A DNA stretch of 64,000 bases from Neobacillus sp. Marseille-Q6967 (GCF_946151075.1 NZ_OX267715.1:1155881-1219880); one strand, 5' to 3'. Counted from the stretch's first letter, positions 8,042 through 18,532 are shown. A program made the numbers and translations. The notes: generated by a model from the letters alone, not told the origin.

Positions 8042-10483
8042 TTATGATTCAGTTTGATTTTCAGGAGATTCGACTTTCCACATTGCAGTAACTTTGCCCT
8101 GGTCTTCTTCATCAAGGATAAATGACCCATTGGAGTAACGGTCACTAAAGCGTATATCTGCTGCGGTTAATGTTTCAATATGACCTTTATCCGTTTGAAT
8201 ATAGATGGTATCTGTATCATTAGCAATAACAAAACCGATAACACGATGTGGATTGGCTTTAAGCTCTCTAAGTATCACTACACCTCGTTTTGCCCGTGTA
8301 GCTTTTTCAAATTCTTTCAGCTTCATCCGCTTTACGGAACCGCGCTGAGTTGAAATCACAATCGTTGCTTTACTATCAGACGGAATCAACTGACCGCCGA
8401 TTACCTGATCGGAGTCTTTTAAATTAATTCCTTTAACACCAGCGGCTCTAACGCCGACAACGCTGATTTCTTCTTCATGGAACCATAACGAATAACCAAG
8501 TTGTGTGATTAAAAATACCTCTTGGCTACCATCAGTAAGATGGACATCAATCACTTGATCATGATCTTTGAGGTTAACACTAACTAATGGCTTGGAATAT
8601 CGCTGTGCTTTGTATTGTTTTAATTCAGTCTTTTTCACCATACCATTTTTCGTAACAAATACCAGAAAAGCATCTGTTTCAAAATCTTTTACCGGTATTG
8701 CTTTGATGATATCCTCATCTCGCTCAATTGGGATAATGTTCGCGATATGCTGCCCTAGGTCCTTCCACCGGATATCAGGAAGTTCGTGCACAGGACAGAA
8801 CAGATAGTTTCCTTTATTGGTAAACAGCAGGAGGACATCTTTTGTATTCATATCCAATTGTGCCAGTAACCGGTCAGAATCCTTCATAGCTAGGTCCTGG
8901 CCGTTTGAGGCAGCAAAGGAACGCTGGCTTGTACGCTTGATATAGCCTTCCTGCGTCACTGTTACAATAACATCTTCGCTCGGAACCATAACCTCAAGAT
9001 TGATTTTAATCTCTTCGATTTCCGCCTCAATCTTAGAGCGGCGCTCATCTGCAAAGCGTTTCTTCACATCTTTTAATTCTTTTTTAATGACCGAGTGAAG
9101 CTTTTTCTCACTAGCTAAAATACTAGAAAGCTCTTCTACTTTCTTCAACAATTCTTCCGCTTCCTTAATAAGAGTTGTGATATCAGTATTAGTCAAACGA
9201 TATAACTGTAAAGAAACGATTGCCTCTGCCTGAACTTCCGTGAATTCGAATTTTGCGATTAAATTATCCTTTGCATCGCGTTTATCCTTTGATGCACGGA
9301 TGGTTGCAATCACTTCATCAAGAATGGATAACGCCTTCATCAAGCCTTCAACAATATGCTGTCGTTCCTTGGCTTTCTTTAGGTCAAACTGTGTACGTTT
9401 CGTCACAACTTCTTTTTGATGCTCAATGTAGGCATCCAGTAATTCACGAATTCCTAATAGTTTTGGTCTCTTATTTGAGATGGCTACCATATTGAAATTA
9501 TAGGCAACTTGTAAATCACTGTTTTTATATAAATAATTAAGGACACCTTCTGCATCTGCATCCTTCTTTAATTCAATCACGATTCTCAGTCCGGTTCGGT
9601 CTGTTTCATCACGAACCTCTGAAATACCTTCAACTTTCCGGTCGATACGGAACTCGTCCATTTTTTTTACGAGATTGGCCTTATTTACTTCGTAAGGAAT
9701 TTCAGTAATAACAATTTGCTGCTTTCCTCCGCGGACATCCTCTATCGCAGCCTTACTGCGAATGATGATTTTCCCTTTACCAGTTTCATAGGCCTTTTTA
9801 ATTCCGTCAATTCCTTGAATAATTCCTCCGGTTGGGAAATCAGGCCCTTTGATAACCGTCATTAAATCCGTTACCGATGCATCTGGCTGGTCCATTTTCA
9901 AGATAACCGCATCAATAACTTCTCCAAGATGATGCGGTGGAATTTCAGTAGCATAACCAGCTGAAATCCCAGTTGAGCCATTTACAAGCAAGTTAGGGAA
10001 CATCGCCGGCAAAACGGTCGGTTCTTTAGAGGTATCATCAAAGTTAGGGATAAATTCTACTGTGTTTTTCTCAATATCACGAAGTAATTCACCGGAAATA
10101 GCTGATAATCGTGCTTCTGTATAACGCATGGCCGCTGGCGGGTCACCATCCATACTACCGTTGTTGCCATGCATTTCAACAAGAAAATTTCGAACCTTCC
10201 AGTCTTGGCTCATCCGAACCATTGCTTCATAAACAGAAGAATCACCATGCGGGTGATAGTTACCAATAACATTACCGACGGTTTTAGCTGATTTACGGAA
10301 CCCTTTTTCATGGGTATTCCCTTCTACATGCATCGCATATAAAATTCTTCGCTGTACCGGCTTTAATCCGTCCCGTGCATCAGGCAAGGCACGTTCCTGG
10401 ATTATATATTTACTATATCGGCCAAAACGATCGCCGAGGACATCTTCTAGAGGTAAGTCACGGAATTTTTCATTTGCACTCAT
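8042..10483 (-). CDS. parC: DNA topoisomerase IV subunit A
   Basis: Breakage-reunion subunit of topoisomerase IV, which unlinks daughter chromosomes. At 813 aa it is full length. The catalytic tyrosine is Tyr121 in [11 protein letters not shown], and the quinolone-determining stretch [11 protein letters not shown] (residues 77-87) has the usual wild-type pattern with Ser82-Ser83 and Glu86. The C-terminal half has the beta-pinwheel repeats. The start overlaps the parE stop by 4 bp (ATGA), so translation is coupled. Length and the pairing with parE separate it from GyrA. Confidence 0.97.
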   Translation of the reverse strand: MSANEKFRDLPLEDVLGDRFGRYSKYIIQERALPDARDGLKPVQRRILYAMHVEGNTHEKGFRKSAKTVGNVIGNYHPHGDSSVYEAMVRMSQDWKVRNFLVEMHGNNGSMDGDPPAAMRYTEARLSAISGELLRDIEKNTVEFIPNFDDTSKEPTVLPAMFPNLLVNGSTGISAGYATEIPPHHLGEVIDAVILKMDQPDASVTDLMTVIKGPDFPTGGIIQGIDGIKKAYETGKGKIIIRSKAAIEDVRGGKQQIVITEIPYEVNKANLVKKMDEFRIDRKVEGISEVRDETDRTGLRIVIELKKDADAEGVLNYLYKNSDLQVAYNFNMVAISNKRPKLLGIRELLDAYIEHQKEVVTKRTQFDLKKAKERQHIVEGLMKALSILDEVIATIRASKDKRDAKDNLIAKFEFTEVQAEAIVSLQLYRLTNTDITTLIKEAEELLKKVEELSSILASEKKLHSVIKKELKDVKKRFADERRSKIEAEIEEIKINLEVMVPSEDVIVTVTQEGYIKRTSQRSFAASNGQDLAMKDSDRLLAQLDMNTKDVLLLFTNKGNYLFCPVHELPDIRWKDLGQHIANIIPIERDEDIIKAIPVKDFETDAFLVFVTKNGMVKKTELKQYKAQRYSKPLVSVNLKDHDQVIDVHLTDGSQEVFLITQLGYSLWFHEEEISVVGVRAAGVKGINLKDSDQVIGGQLIPSDSKATIVISTQRGSVKRMKLKEFEKATRAKRGVVILRELKANPHRVIGFVIANDTDTIYIQTDKGHIETLTAADIRFSDRYSNGSFILDEEDQGKVTAMWKVESPENQTES

Positions 10484-12453
10484 TCTGTTCCCTCCTCTAC
10501 GACCGTAATATTTTCATTTTCAAGAATCGTGTCGTCTTCCTCCAGACCGAACGCTACATTATTTTCAATCCATTTTCTCCGAGGCTCTACTTTATCGCCC
10601 ATTAGAGTGGTTACACGACGCTCGGCTCTTGCTGCATCATCAATTTTCACCCGGATTAATGTCCGTGTTTCAGGATCCATTGTTGTTTCCCATAACTGGT
10701 CTGCATTCATTTCTCCGAGACCCTTATATCGTTGAATGATATAGCCTTTGCCGACTTTTTTTATTGCACCCTGGAGTTCATCCTCATTCCAGGCATATTC
10801 AATAATTTCTTTTTTTCCTGTTCCTCTACTAACCTTGTATAAAGGAGGAAGTGCGATGTATACCTTACCTGCTTCAATTAGAGGCTTCATATAGCGGTAA
10901 AAGAAAGTTAGCAGCAAAACTTGAATGTGGGCTCCATCTGTATCGGCATCTGTCATGATGATCACTTTATCGTAGTTTACATCTTCTAATTGAAAGTCTG
11001 AACCAACCCCAGCACCAATGGTATAAATGATGGTATTGATTTCTTCATTTTTAAAAATATCTGCCAGTTTGGCTTTTTCGGTATTAATGACTTTACCTCT
11101 TAGAGGCAGTACTGCCTGGAAACGACGGTCACGACCTTGTTTCGCGGAACCTCCCGCCGAGTCACCCTCAACTAAATAAAGCTCGTTCTTTTGAGGATTC
11201 CGTGATTGAGCTGGTGTTAGTTTTCCAGATAGACTTGTTTCCCGCTTCCGTTTCTTGCCGCTGCGGGCATCTTCACGTGCCTTTCGAGCAGCTTCACGAG
11301 CCTGAAAGGCTTTTATCGACTTTTTAATCAGTAAAGAACTGATATCTGGATTTTCTTCAAGGAAATAGTTGAGGTGTTCAGAAACGACACTATCCACAGC
11401 CGATCTGGCTTCACTTGTCCCTAATTTTCCTTTTGTCTGTCCTTCAAACTGAAGTAGTTCCTCTGGAATTCTAACCGAAATGATGGCTGATAAACCTTCA
11501 CGGATGTCTGCCCCATCGAGGTTTTTATCCTTCTCTTTAAGAAGGGCAACTTTGCGGGCGTAATCATTAAACACACGTGTCATGGCTGTTTTGGAACCAG
11601 CTTCATGAGTGCCTCCGTCCTTTGTTCGTACATTATTAACAAAGGATAAGACATTTTCTGAATAACCGTCATTAAATTGAAAAGCAAAATCCACTTCAAT
11701 TCCGTTTGCTGTCCCTTCAAAGCTGACAACTGGATGAAGGACGTCCTTTTCCTCGTTTAAATAAGCAACAAAGGCTTCAATTCCATTTTCATAGTGAAAG
11801 ATTTCATGTAAATCATTACGGTCATCGAAAATTTCTATTTTTAATCCTTTTAAAAGAAAAGCAGATTCTCTTAACCTTTCACACAGCGTTTCAAAATTAT
11901 AGGTAGTTGTTGAAAAAATCGATGGATCGGGTTTAAAGTGAATCGTGGTCCCCGATTGGTTCGTTTTACCGATTTTTTCTAATGTCGTAACAGGTTTACC
12001 GCCATTTTCAAAGCGCTGTTCATAAATAAAACCGTCTCTTTTAATGGTAACGGTCAGCCATTCAGATAATGCGTTAACGACTGATGCACCAACACCATGT
12101 AAACCGCCGCTCGTTTTATAGCCGCCTTGGCCAAATTTCCCGCCGGCATGGAGTACCGTCAAGATGACCTCTGGCGTTGGTTTTCCCATTTTATGCATAC
12201 CTGTCGGCATCCCGCGTCCTTTGTCAATAACGCTAATTGAATTGTCTTTATGAATGCGGACGATAATTTGATCCCCATAGCCTGCAAGAACTTCGTCGAC
12301 AGAGTTGTCTACAATTTCATATACGAGATGATGCAGTCCCCGTGAGTCGGTACTGCCAATATACATTCCCGGCCGTTTTCGAACAGCCTCCAGTCCCTCT
12401 AGTACCTGTATGGCATCATCATTGTATTCAAATACTTGCTGATTTCTTGCCAC
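10480..12453 (-). CDS. parE: DNA topoisomerase IV subunit B
   Basis: ATPase subunit of topoisomerase IV, 657 aa. The GHKL ATP site includes [13 protein letters not shown], and the TOPRIM domain has [15 protein letters not shown] and DADTDGAHI. The start is a GTG at 12453, supported by a Shine-Dalgarno (GAAAGGGG) 7 bp upstream; no ATG fits. It is the first gene of the parE-parC operon, and the approximately 280 bp upstream contain its promoter region and repeat copy 1. Its position beside yneT and plsY matches B. subtilis. Confidence 0.97.
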   Translation of the reverse strand: MARNQQVFEYNDDAIQVLEGLEAVRKRPGMYIGSTDSRGLHHLVYEIVDNSVDEVLAGYGDQIIVRIHKDNSISVIDKGRGMPTGMHKMGKPTPEVILTVLHAGGKFGQGGYKTSGGLHGVGASVVNALSEWLTVTIKRDGFIYEQRFENGGKPVTTLEKIGKTNQSGTTIHFKPDPSIFSTTTYNFETLCERLRESAFLLKGLKIEIFDDRNDLHEIFHYENGIEAFVAYLNEEKDVLHPVVSFEGTANGIEVDFAFQFNDGYSENVLSFVNNVRTKDGGTHEAGSKTAMTRVFNDYARKVALLKEKDKNLDGADIREGLSAIISVRIPEELLQFEGQTKGKLGTSEARSAVDSVVSEHLNYFLEENPDISSLLIKKSIKAFQAREAARKAREDARSGKKRKRETSLSGKLTPAQSRNPQKNELYLVEGDSAGGSAKQGRDRRFQAVLPLRGKVINTEKAKLADIFKNEEINTIIYTIGAGVGSDFQLEDVNYDKVIIMTDADTDGAHIQVLLLTFFYRYMKPLIEAGKVYIALPPLYKVSRGTGKKEIIEYAWNEDELQGAIKKVGKGYIIQRYKGLGEMNADQLWETTMDPETRTLIRVKIDDAARAERRVTTLMGDKVEPRRKWIENNVAFGLEEDDTILENENITVVEEGTE

Positions 12454-12734
12454 TAAAATACCCCTTTCATTCCCTAAAAAAAGAAAACAACATTCAGTTT
12501 ACTAATTTTTATGTTTATATTCATTCATTATCCTAATATATAGATAAAGTTAGGAACAGATGTTTGACATAGTTAATTTTACCATATGTTCGCGCTTCGT
12601 CTAAGCTTTATTTTAGCGATTTATTTCAATTTGGCAAATGCATTCTTTAAAACAACATCATATTGTAATAAAAAATGAATCCTTTTGTCTTTTAAAAATA
12701 GGCTATGTTAAAGCTTGTTTTTGGTTTAGCACGA

Positions 12735-12867
12735 TGGTTGATTGGAGCGGAAGGCGTGAGACTCCTGCGGGAGTACGGGACAGGGGAGACCCCGCAGGCG
12801 CTTAAGCGCCGAGGAGGCTCCCCGGAACGCCCGCGGAAAGCGAAGCGCCTGAAGCGGAAATAAACAG
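12735..12867. repeat. GC-rich 133-bp dispersed repeat, copy 1 (MITE-like)
   Basis: This copy aligns over its full 133 bp with the element at 15981-16113, differing at roughly a dozen positions. It is far richer in G+C than its surroundings and internally palindromic: ACTCCTGCGGGAGT, GACCCCGCAGG and GCGCTTAAGCGC lie in succession. Its ends degrade toward GGTTGATTGGAGCG and AATAAACAG. It sits between parE and yneT. Similar sequences are common in Bacillaceae intergenic regions; no transposase is encoded. Confidence 0.85.
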
Positions 12868-12888
12868 CTTTATATAAATTGCAAAAAA

Positions 12889-12921
12889 TAAAAAAAAGCT
12901 GCCTTTAGTTCAGCAGCCTTT
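12889..12921 (-). terminator. Terminator of yneT
   Basis: On the minus strand the stem GGCTGC/GCAGC is followed by a T run, just after the yneT stop. Confidence 0.65.
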
Positions 12922-12926
12922 ACTGT

Positions 12927-13340
12927 TTATTTTGTTAATGCGTGTGCTACTTTAATGCAAAGATCCATTATGACTGTATAACCCTTATCTTTTAAAAACT
13001 CATAGGCTTCTTCATTGACTAAGCCTTGTTGCGCCCAAAACACGTCCGCATCGATTTCATCGAATTCTTTTGCGACATCGAACAACTGTTCTGAACGGCG
13101 GAAAACATTTACGATGTCAACGTGACCCTCAATATCTTTTAATGAAGCGACTGCTTTAACACCTAAAACACTATCGACTGTTGGATTGACCGGAATGATT
13201 TCATATCCTGCATTTTGCATTACTTGAGAAACCATATGAGAAGTTCTTTCAGGATTATCACTTAACCCTACAACGGCAATTCTTTTTGCTTTTTTTAAAA
13301 TAGAACCAATTTCTTCTAGGCTCGGATTTTGGAACGACAT
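12927..13340 (-). CDS. yneT: CoA-binding protein YneT
   Basis: 137-aa Rossmann-fold protein of the CoA-binding domain family (PF13380 type), similar to the N-terminal part of acyl-CoA synthetase (ADP-forming). Visible are IAVVGLSDNPERTSH (glycine-rich nucleotide loop, residues 21-35), IIPVNPTVDSVLG and the conserved DVFWAQQGLVNEEA. The biochemical role is unknown. The position between plsY and parE matches B. subtilis yneT. The Shine-Dalgarno GGGAG lies 8 bp from the ATG. Confidence 0.88.
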   Translation of the reverse strand: MSFQNPSLEEIGSILKKAKRIAVVGLSDNPERTSHMVSQVMQNAGYEIIPVNPTVDSVLGVKAVASLKDIEGHVDIVNVFRRSEQLFDVAKEFDEIDADVFWAQQGLVNEEAYEFLKDKGYTVIMDLCIKVAHALTK

Positions 13341-13407
13341 GAAAACACTCCCTTTATTAACTTTTTTTGCATCATTTTTACTATATCATAATAACGCTTA
13401 CATCAAA

Positions 13408-13440
13408 AATAAAAGGACCGGCATTTTTGCCAGCCCTTAT
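13408..13440 (-). terminator. Terminator of the GH18 gene
   Basis: On the minus strand, AAGGGCTGGC pairs imperfectly with GCCGGTCCTT, followed by TTATTTTT. It starts a few bases after the GH18 stop. Confidence 0.7.
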
Positions 13441-13443
13441 CAT

Positions 13444-15186
13444 TTATTTTTGTGTTACGGCCCGTTCTGCCGTTAAATCCAGTGCCGTCCAGGCGGTTTG
13501 GTCACCAAAGAAACGGGACCAGGTCGCAACACCTGCAAGGTCATACTGGATAGCAAGGTCTGCACGTTTCATTAAGGATAATTCATCCTCAATCCATATT
13601 TTATACGTGGCTTTCTCATCTTCTGAATAATACTCAGCATAGTTTTGACCGCTCTCGGCATCATAAACCGGCTGAACTCCTTTTTCAGTCAGCCATTCTT
13701 TCACCTGATCCATGGAAAGGGCTTTTGCAGTAACTTCCACTGTACCGTCTTCCTTTTGTGTCTCTTTCCAAAGCCTAGCATATAAAGGGACACCTAGAAT
13801 TAACTTTTCTTTTGGGACTTCTGTCAGTAAATTTTGCAGGTTTTTTTCAACCCATGGCAAACTAGAAACACTTCCTGCCTTTGAAGAGGAACCAGTATGC
13901 TCATCATAGGCCATCACAATCAAATAATCGACGACTTCTGCTAACTTCGGCCGCTCATAAAAGGATGACCAATTGTTGTTTTCTCCTGCTTTGAAGGTGA
14001 TATCCATAGAGACAATTAACCCTGCTTCATGTAAATAAGGTGCGGCTTCGCGCATGAATTGGGTGACAAACGGTCCATCCTCTTGTCTTACATTCTCAAT
14101 ATCAAAGTTAATCCCCTGTAACTGATACATTTGGCTAAAATGAAGGAGCTGCCGGATAATGGTTTGTCGTGTCTCAAAGTCTTTTAATGCTTGATGAGTG
14201 AGCTCGGGATCAAAAGAATTCGAAAAAAGTCCCCACACCTGATATCCATTTGACTGAGCCCATTGACTATATTCCAATGAAGCTAGGTTATGAAGGGTTC
14301 CATCGTTGGCAGCAAGAGAGAACCATGTGGGTGAAACAACATTGACCCCCATCATTTCTGGTATTTTCGTATGATCAGGATTTTTGGTGTAGACTGCTTC
14401 CCAAGTTAAATGAACAGGGCCATCAATCTTAGGAACATTTACTGTCTTTGGCTCCTGGGATATGGTAATTGTAACCTCCTCTTTTGCCTCCACAAAATCT
14501 TTGTAAATATAACCGCTGAGCCCATTTTCTTTTCTAACAAAATAGTAATCTTCGTTTTCTTTTTCAATCATAACAGCTTCCTTAGAAGTCACACCTGCTG
14601 TATAAGGTGCCGAAAGATGGGGTTCTGTACGCAGCCGCAGCTTTTCCGGATGAACTCCATCCGCAGCCACTATCCCTTTTTTATAGGTATCCCCATTCTT
14701 TTGAATCCAGATAGCGCCGGTACCCTCCAGCTTTTTATATTGAATGGGGTAATACGAAAGGAGCGGATCAATGGCAACAAAAATTTCATCGTCCATAAAT
14801 AATACGGGTGAAACCTGAAGTTCAACAGGCTTAGCGTTATTAAATAAGCTCAGCGAATCTGTTGGCATTTGAATGACTTTATCAGATGTCGTAATAATAA
14901 CCGATTTTGATTTTTTATCGTAAATGATTTCGTTGTCGAGTTTTTCTTTTATAAAGGAAAAAGGGAGAAACAACGCACTTCCTTCCATATGGGCATTGCC
15001 ATGCTGCTTTCCTTCAAACAAGATAGGGTTGCTCCCCTTAAAATAGACCGCTTTTTCTTTTGATGCAAATGGATAAAGTAACAGTAGGATTGAGGATAAA
15101 ATCATAAATGTCGCGATAATTAAACCGCTGATGATCCATTTAGGTGATAGGATGTTTCTTTTTTTTTCATAATCTATTCGTGCCAT
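13444..15186 (-). CDS. Membrane-anchored glycoside hydrolase family 18 protein with SH3 domain
   Basis: 580 aa. A basic N-terminus and one membrane helix (about residues 16-40) predict a signal-anchor, so the enzyme acts outside the cell or in the spore envelope. Next come a copper-amine-oxidase-like N-domain (about 50-165), a bacterial SH3 domain (about 170-235, RLRTEPHLSAPY, GYIYKDFVEA) and a GH18 barrel (about 255-570). The barrel holds the catalytic motif GINFDIENV, whose Glu is the expected acid, and MAYDEHTG. This layout resembles cortex or peptidoglycan glucosaminidases of the YaaH/YvbX group; the target is inferred. It diverges from plsY. Confidence 0.87.
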   Translation of the reverse strand: MARIDYEKKRNILSPKWIISGLIIATFMILSSILLLLYPFASKEKAVYFKGSNPILFEGKQHGNAHMEGSALFLPFSFIKEKLDNEIIYDKKSKSVIITTSDKVIQMPTDSLSLFNNAKPVELQVSPVLFMDDEIFVAIDPLLSYYPIQYKKLEGTGAIWIQKNGDTYKKGIVAADGVHPEKLRLRTEPHLSAPYTAGVTSKEAVMIEKENEDYYFVRKENGLSGYIYKDFVEAKEEVTITISQEPKTVNVPKIDGPVHLTWEAVYTKNPDHTKIPEMMGVNVVSPTWFSLAANDGTLHNLASLEYSQWAQSNGYQVWGLFSNSFDPELTHQALKDFETRQTIIRQLLHFSQMYQLQGINFDIENVRQEDGPFVTQFMREAAPYLHEAGLIVSMDITFKAGENNNWSSFYERPKLAEVVDYLIVMAYDEHTGSSSKAGSVSSLPWVEKNLQNLLTEVPKEKLILGVPLYARLWKETQKEDGTVEVTAKALSMDQVKEWLTEKGVQPVYDAESGQNYAEYYSEDEKATYKIWIEDELSLMKRADLAIQYDLAGVATWSRFFGDQTAWTALDLTAERAVTQK

Positions 15187-15329
15187 GTTTCTTCCTCCTT
15201 CCTTCTATCGTAAGTTATCTAGGTTTATTTGAGAAGGAATTTTTCTTTATCTGAAAGCTGTAATGGTGTTTTTGTACTATTACATGGTAAAATAAAAGAA
15301 CTGTATTCTTATCGAAGGAGTAAATGTGG

Positions 15330-15914
15330 ATGTTTGAAATCATTTTAGTTTTAGTACTTGCTTATTTGCTTGGTTCGATACCGTCCGGATTAATCATTGG
15401 AAAAGTATTTTATAAAACAGATATCCGGGAACATGGGAGTGGTAATTTAGGAGGAACCAATACTTTTCGGACATTAGGGGTCAAAGCTGGACTAGCTGTT
15501 ACACTCGCTGATATCTTAAAAGGAACGTTAGCGGCATCTCTGCCAGTTCTTTTTCAAATCGATATCAACCCGTTACTAGCAGGGGGTTTTGCGGTAATTG
15601 GTCACACCTATCCTGTCTTTGCAGGTTTTCGTGGCGGTAAGGCAGTTGCCACATCAGGAGGAGTTTTACTATTTTGTGCTCCGCTAATGTTTGTAACCGT
15701 CCTGATCGTTTTCTTCTTAAGCTTATACATAACGAAGTATGTTTCCCTTTCCTCTATGCTGGCGGGTATTTGTGGGGTGATTTATGCGCTTATTGATTGG
15801 GATATTCCATTATTAATCGCCGTATCGTTGTTAACATCATTTGTGATCTATCGTCATCGAGCAAATATTAAACGCATCGCCAATAAAACCGAACCAAAAA
15901 TAAAATGGCTATAA
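15330..15914 (+). CDS. plsY: Acyl-phosphate glycerol-3-phosphate acyltransferase PlsY
   Basis: Membrane enzyme that transfers an acyl group from acyl-phosphate to glycerol-3-phosphate, the first acylation of phospholipid synthesis. It has several membrane segments and the family motifs [23 protein letters not shown] and [15 protein letters not shown]. The ATG at 15324 is also in frame but only 3 bp from the Shine-Dalgarno GAAGGAG; the ATG at 15330 has 9 bp spacing and gives 194 aa. Equivalent to B. subtilis yneS, next to yneT. Confidence 0.95.
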   Translation: MFEIILVLVLAYLLGSIPSGLIIGKVFYKTDIREHGSGNLGGTNTFRTLGVKAGLAVTLADILKGTLAASLPVLFQIDINPLLAGGFAVIGHTYPVFAGFRGGKAVATSGGVLLFCAPLMFVTVLIVFFLSLYITKYVSLSSMLAGICGVIYALIDWDIPLLIAVSLLTSFVIYRHRANIKRIANKTEPKIKWL

Positions 15915-15943
15915 AGGGATTATCTTTATAGCTTTTTTATTTT
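15908..15943 (+). terminator. Terminator of plsY, overlapping its stop codon
   Basis: The 9-bp arms GCTATAAAG and CTTTATAGC are followed by TTTTTTATTTTT. The plsY stop codon (15912-15914) lies in the left arm. Confidence 0.85.
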
Positions 15944-15980
15944 TCTGGGTTTGATTAAGAGAATTATTGATATTGAAACT

Positions 15981-16113
15981 CTGTTGATTGGAGCGGAAGG
16001 CGCGAGACTCCTGCGGGAGTACGTTTCTGTGGAGACCCCGCAGGCGCTTAAGCACCGAGGAGGCTCCACGGAACGCCCGCGGAAAGCGAAGCGCCTGGAG
16101 CGCAAATCAACAG
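15981..16113. repeat. GC-rich 133-bp dispersed repeat, copy 2 (MITE-like)
   Basis: Best-preserved copy. It begins CTGTTGATTGGAGCG and ends CGCAAATCAACAG, so the terminal inverted repeat is CTGTTGATT/AATCAACAG. Internal palindromes are the same as in the copy at 12735-12867. It lies in the plsY downstream region. Two short open frames cross it, but they are by-products of its composition. Confidence 0.88.
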
Positions 16114-16232
16114 ACAAGTTTAAAACAGCCATTTTCTTAGCAAATTTTCATAAATATTTCATAATCACTTACGTATTCTTTATAACATTTTCAGTAAAAT
16201 AAAGGTAAAGAATGGTAAGGAGGCGATTGAGA

Positions 16233-16403
16233 GTGAGCCTTAATCAGACATACTTTTTTTCAACCTGTGTTTCCGATATTGTATCCGAAAATGACTTTGT
16301 GTTAGAGTTTTTTGAGAATGTTGAACAACAAGATACCACTCCTTGGAAAATCACCAAAACGTTTGATGAACTAATTGACTTTCTTGAACAGATAGAAGAC
16401 TAA
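16233..16403 (+). CDS. Small protein of unknown function, GTG start
   Basis: 56-aa acidic protein I do not recognise, with residues such as YFFSTCVSDIVSEND and a C-terminus of EQIED. An upstream ATG at 16212 is in frame, but the strong Shine-Dalgarno AAGGAGG (16217-16223) lies after it. The GTG at 16233, 9 bp downstream of that site, is the likely start. It is followed by a good terminator, which supports it as a real short transcript. Confidence 0.6.
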   Translation: MSLNQTYFFSTCVSDIVSENDFVLEFFENVEQQDTTPWKITKTFDELIDFLEQIED

Positions 16404-16406
16404 AGC

Positions 16407-16443
16407 AAAAAGGAGACCCTAAAGGTTTTGGGTCTCCTTTTTA
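16407..16443. terminator. Bidirectional terminator
   Basis: The arms AAAAGGAGACCC and GGGTCTCCTTTT are perfectly complementary. The structure serves the small gene on the left and abuts the stop of the convergent HesB-like selenoprotein gene. Confidence 0.88.
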
Positions 16444-16731
16444 TAACTTAATTAATTGAAATGTACCTTTTCCTAAGACATCCGTGACATAATCTAGTTT
16501 GGTGTGATCAAAGTAAACAAAATCCCGCTCATGTATAATAAGTTTAAGTGGATCAAATTCAAACACTAGGTCGCCAGTAATACTCCGCTCTTCCAGAGAC
16601 AGATTTAATTTTGGACCCCCTCAGCCAACTCCCATGCTTAAACGAACAAAAAGTTTTTCATCCGCTGTTTGTTTCTCCCTTTCCACATTTTCAGTTAGAA
16701 ATTGATGGGCACTTCCCGATAACTTAAACAT
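16441..16731 (-). CDS. HesB-like selenoprotein (UGA read as selenocysteine)
   Basis: Read through one in-frame TGA (16621-16623), this 96-aa frame is a HesB/IscA-like protein. It begins MFKLSGSAHQFL, has LFVRLSMGVG-Sec-GGPKLNLSLEE, and ends DHTKLDYVTDVLGKGTFQL. Selenocysteine is residue 37, at the place of the conserved Cys before Gly-Gly in IscA-type scaffold proteins. On either side of the TGA the frame is intact and family-like, so this is recoding and not decay. selA and selD lie in the same window. The ATG lacks a strong Shine-Dalgarno; a GTG four codons upstream is an alternative start. The function is unknown, possibly Fe-S or redox related. Confidence 0.85.
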
Positions 16732-16859
16732 ACTACCATTCACTACCTTTATTTTTATAATTTGTTGGAAAAAGTCGAAAAAATGTACATGAATATATTA
16801 TAGTATAGGTAGTATATTAGAAAATAATTTGCCTCAATACTTTCAATGAAGGAGTAAAA

Positions 16860-18011
16860 ATGAAAAAGAAAGCAATCTTTCCGTCTGTTCTAATCATTGT
16901 CACATGTATTGTTGTCGCTTCTCTTCTTTTCATTCAACAGAGGAATCAATCTGCAGCAAAAGCTGCCGTCCACCCTATCAATGATCATTCTACCCGGTCT
17001 CAATCGGTCATGAGCAGAACATTAACAGAAAAAATGACGATTGGAGCGATCGGAGATATTCTTATCCATGATACGGTTTATAAAGATGCTTTTAATGGAA
17101 CCACTTATGATTTCAATCCGATTTTTGCAAATGTAAAAGGAATTTTAGAGATTCCGGATATCTTAACCGCTAACCAAGAAAGTATGTTAGGGGGAGTCGA
17201 AATTGGTGTTTCCAGTTACCCTACGTTTAATAGTCCCCATCAAGTTGCCGATGCGCTTGTAAACACAGGTGTTGATATTGTCTCGATGGCAAATAACCAT
17301 ACCCTTGATAAAGGGGAAAGAGGCATTCTTTCAGCCACGGATTATTTAAACAGCATTGGATTGCCGCACGTTGGCAGTTTTCTAAATGAAGAAGACCGTA
17401 AGAAATTAAGAATCATTAATAAAAATGGAATTAAACTAGCCTTTTTATCTTACAGTTACGGGACAAATGGAATTCCTGTCCCGGATGGCAAAGATTTTTT
17501 AGTCAATTTAATTAACCGGGATATCATGAAAGAAGAAATCCACCGTGCAAAAAAGGAAGCAGACGTTGTCGTCATGAGCATTCATTGGGGGAATGAATAT
17601 CAACGCATTCCAACAGAAGAGCAAAAAGATCTAGCTAGGTTTCTTGCGAATGAAGGGGTAGATATCATTTTTGGTTCCCACCCACACGTATTGCAGCCCA
17701 TGGAATGGATTCAAACGGATGATGGAAGGAAAGCCTTTGTGATCTATTCTTTAGGAAATTTTATTTCCGGGCAAATGCGGGATTATAAAGATATTGGCGG
17801 AATGGCAACCGTAGAGATTACTAAGAATGTTACGGAATCAGGAAACTCTGTTGAACTATCCAATCCGGTTTTTTATCCAACCTTTGTCTCCAGCCAGAGA
17901 TTCCGACATTATCAAGTCGTACCTCTTGAGAAAGCGGGCGCTTTTGGGTTAGAAAATGCTGATGCAAAATATCAGGAAATTCAAGACCATATGATTCAAT
18001 GGCTCCGGTAA
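16860..18011 (+). CDS. CapA/PgsA-like membrane-anchored metallophosphatase-fold protein
   Basis: 383 aa with an N-terminal membrane anchor (residues 4-26) and an extracellular domain of the CapA family (PF09587), which in B. subtilis PgsA/YwtB takes part in poly-gamma-glutamate export. Motifs are GAIGDILIHD, NQESMLGG, SMANNHTLDKG, SIHWGNEYQ, FGSHPHVLQPME and YSLGNFISGQ, which together form the metal-binding set. No pgsB, pgsC or pgsD genes are adjacent, so a role in polyglutamate synthesis is not supported here. The Shine-Dalgarno GAAGGAG precedes the ATG. Confidence 0.85.
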   Translation: MKKKAIFPSVLIIVTCIVVASLLFIQQRNQSAAKAAVHPINDHSTRSQSVMSRTLTEKMTIGAIGDILIHDTVYKDAFNGTTYDFNPIFANVKGILEIPDILTANQESMLGGVEIGVSSYPTFNSPHQVADALVNTGVDIVSMANNHTLDKGERGILSATDYLNSIGLPHVGSFLNEEDRKKLRIINKNGIKLAFLSYSYGTNGIPVPDGKDFLVNLINRDIMKEEIHRAKKEADVVVMSIHWGNEYQRIPTEEQKDLARFLANEGVDIIFGSHPHVLQPMEWIQTDDGRKAFVIYSLGNFISGQMRDYKDIGGMATVEITKNVTESGNSVELSNPVFYPTFVSSQRFRHYQVVPLEKAGAFGLENADAKYQEIQDHMIQWLR

Positions 18012-18025
18012 TACGGAGCCTTTTC
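18001..18025 (+). terminator. Terminator overlapping the capA-like stop codon
   Basis: The arms GGCTCCG and CGGAGCC, then TTTT; the stop codon lies in the loop. Confidence 0.7.
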
Positions 18026-18212
18026 AATGTTTGTTAAGGGGATGTATCAAAGAAAGTTATTTCCAGCGATCTTTAGTCATATCGCCGTCTTATTAGGGTA
18101 TTTTATAATGGGCTGGCTCACACTGCCGATATAAATGAGAAGCGGTTTATTCGAAAAATTATCATTCTTTTTATATAATAGCTAAAGAGTCTCTCTTTGA
18201 AAGGAGTTTCAA

Positions 18213-18503
18213 ATGAATATTAAGATCAGCAATGAAGCAGCAGCATGGTACAAACAAGAACTCGATTTAAAAAGCGGTGATTATGTCCAGTTTTTTGCCC
18301 GTTACGGGGGATGCAGTACCGTACAAAAAGGTTTTTCCCTTGGGGTGTCTACAGAAGAACCGATGGATATCGGGGCAAAAACGGTGGTAGATGGCATTAC
18401 ATTTTATATTGAACAAAAAGATTTATGGTATTTTGATAACCATGATTTAGAAGTTGAATTTAAAGCGGAATATGGAGAACCTGTATTCCTCTATGATAAA
18501 TAG
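18213..18503 (+). CDS. yneR: HesB/YadR/YfhF family protein YneR
   Basis: 96-aa small protein with the HesB-like beta-rich fold. It shows the motifs YVQFFARYGGCSTVQKGFSL and ISNEAAAWYKQE, similar to B. subtilis YneR. It has one Cys where IscA proteins have a CGG, so cluster binding as in IscA is uncertain. The Shine-Dalgarno GAAAGGAG and ATG are well spaced. The position next to yneQ/yneP and plsY agrees with the B. subtilis block, except for a CapA-like gene and an oxidoreductase inserted beside it. It is the cysteine-containing relative of the HesB-like selenoprotein 1.5 kb away. Confidence 0.85.
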   Translation: MNIKISNEAAAWYKQELDLKSGDYVQFFARYGGCSTVQKGFSLGVSTEEPMDIGAKTVVDGITFYIEQKDLWYFDNHDLEVEFKAEYGEPVFLYDK

Positions 18504-18504
18504 C

Positions 18505-18532
18505 AAAAAGCACACTAGAGAGTGTGCTTTTT
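18505..18532. terminator. Bidirectional terminator
   Basis: The perfect 12-bp arms AAAAAGCACACT and AGTGTGCTTTTT enclose a 4-nt loop between convergent genes. Confidence 0.9.

Noticed and set aside
12735..12867. Structured non-coding RNA
   Set aside because: The palindromes are strong, but the sequence is a dispersed repeat with terminal inverted repeats and no fixed promoter or terminator.
15926..16202. Open frames in both directions across repeat copy 2
   Set aside because: They follow from the stop-poor GC-rich repeat and contain no known motif.
18027..18134. 35-codon hydrophobic frame after the CapA-like gene
   Set aside because: It has one plausible hydrophobic segment (FSHIAVLLGYFIMGWLTLPI), but the ATG has no good ribosome site and it follows a terminator. 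I could not support it as a gene.
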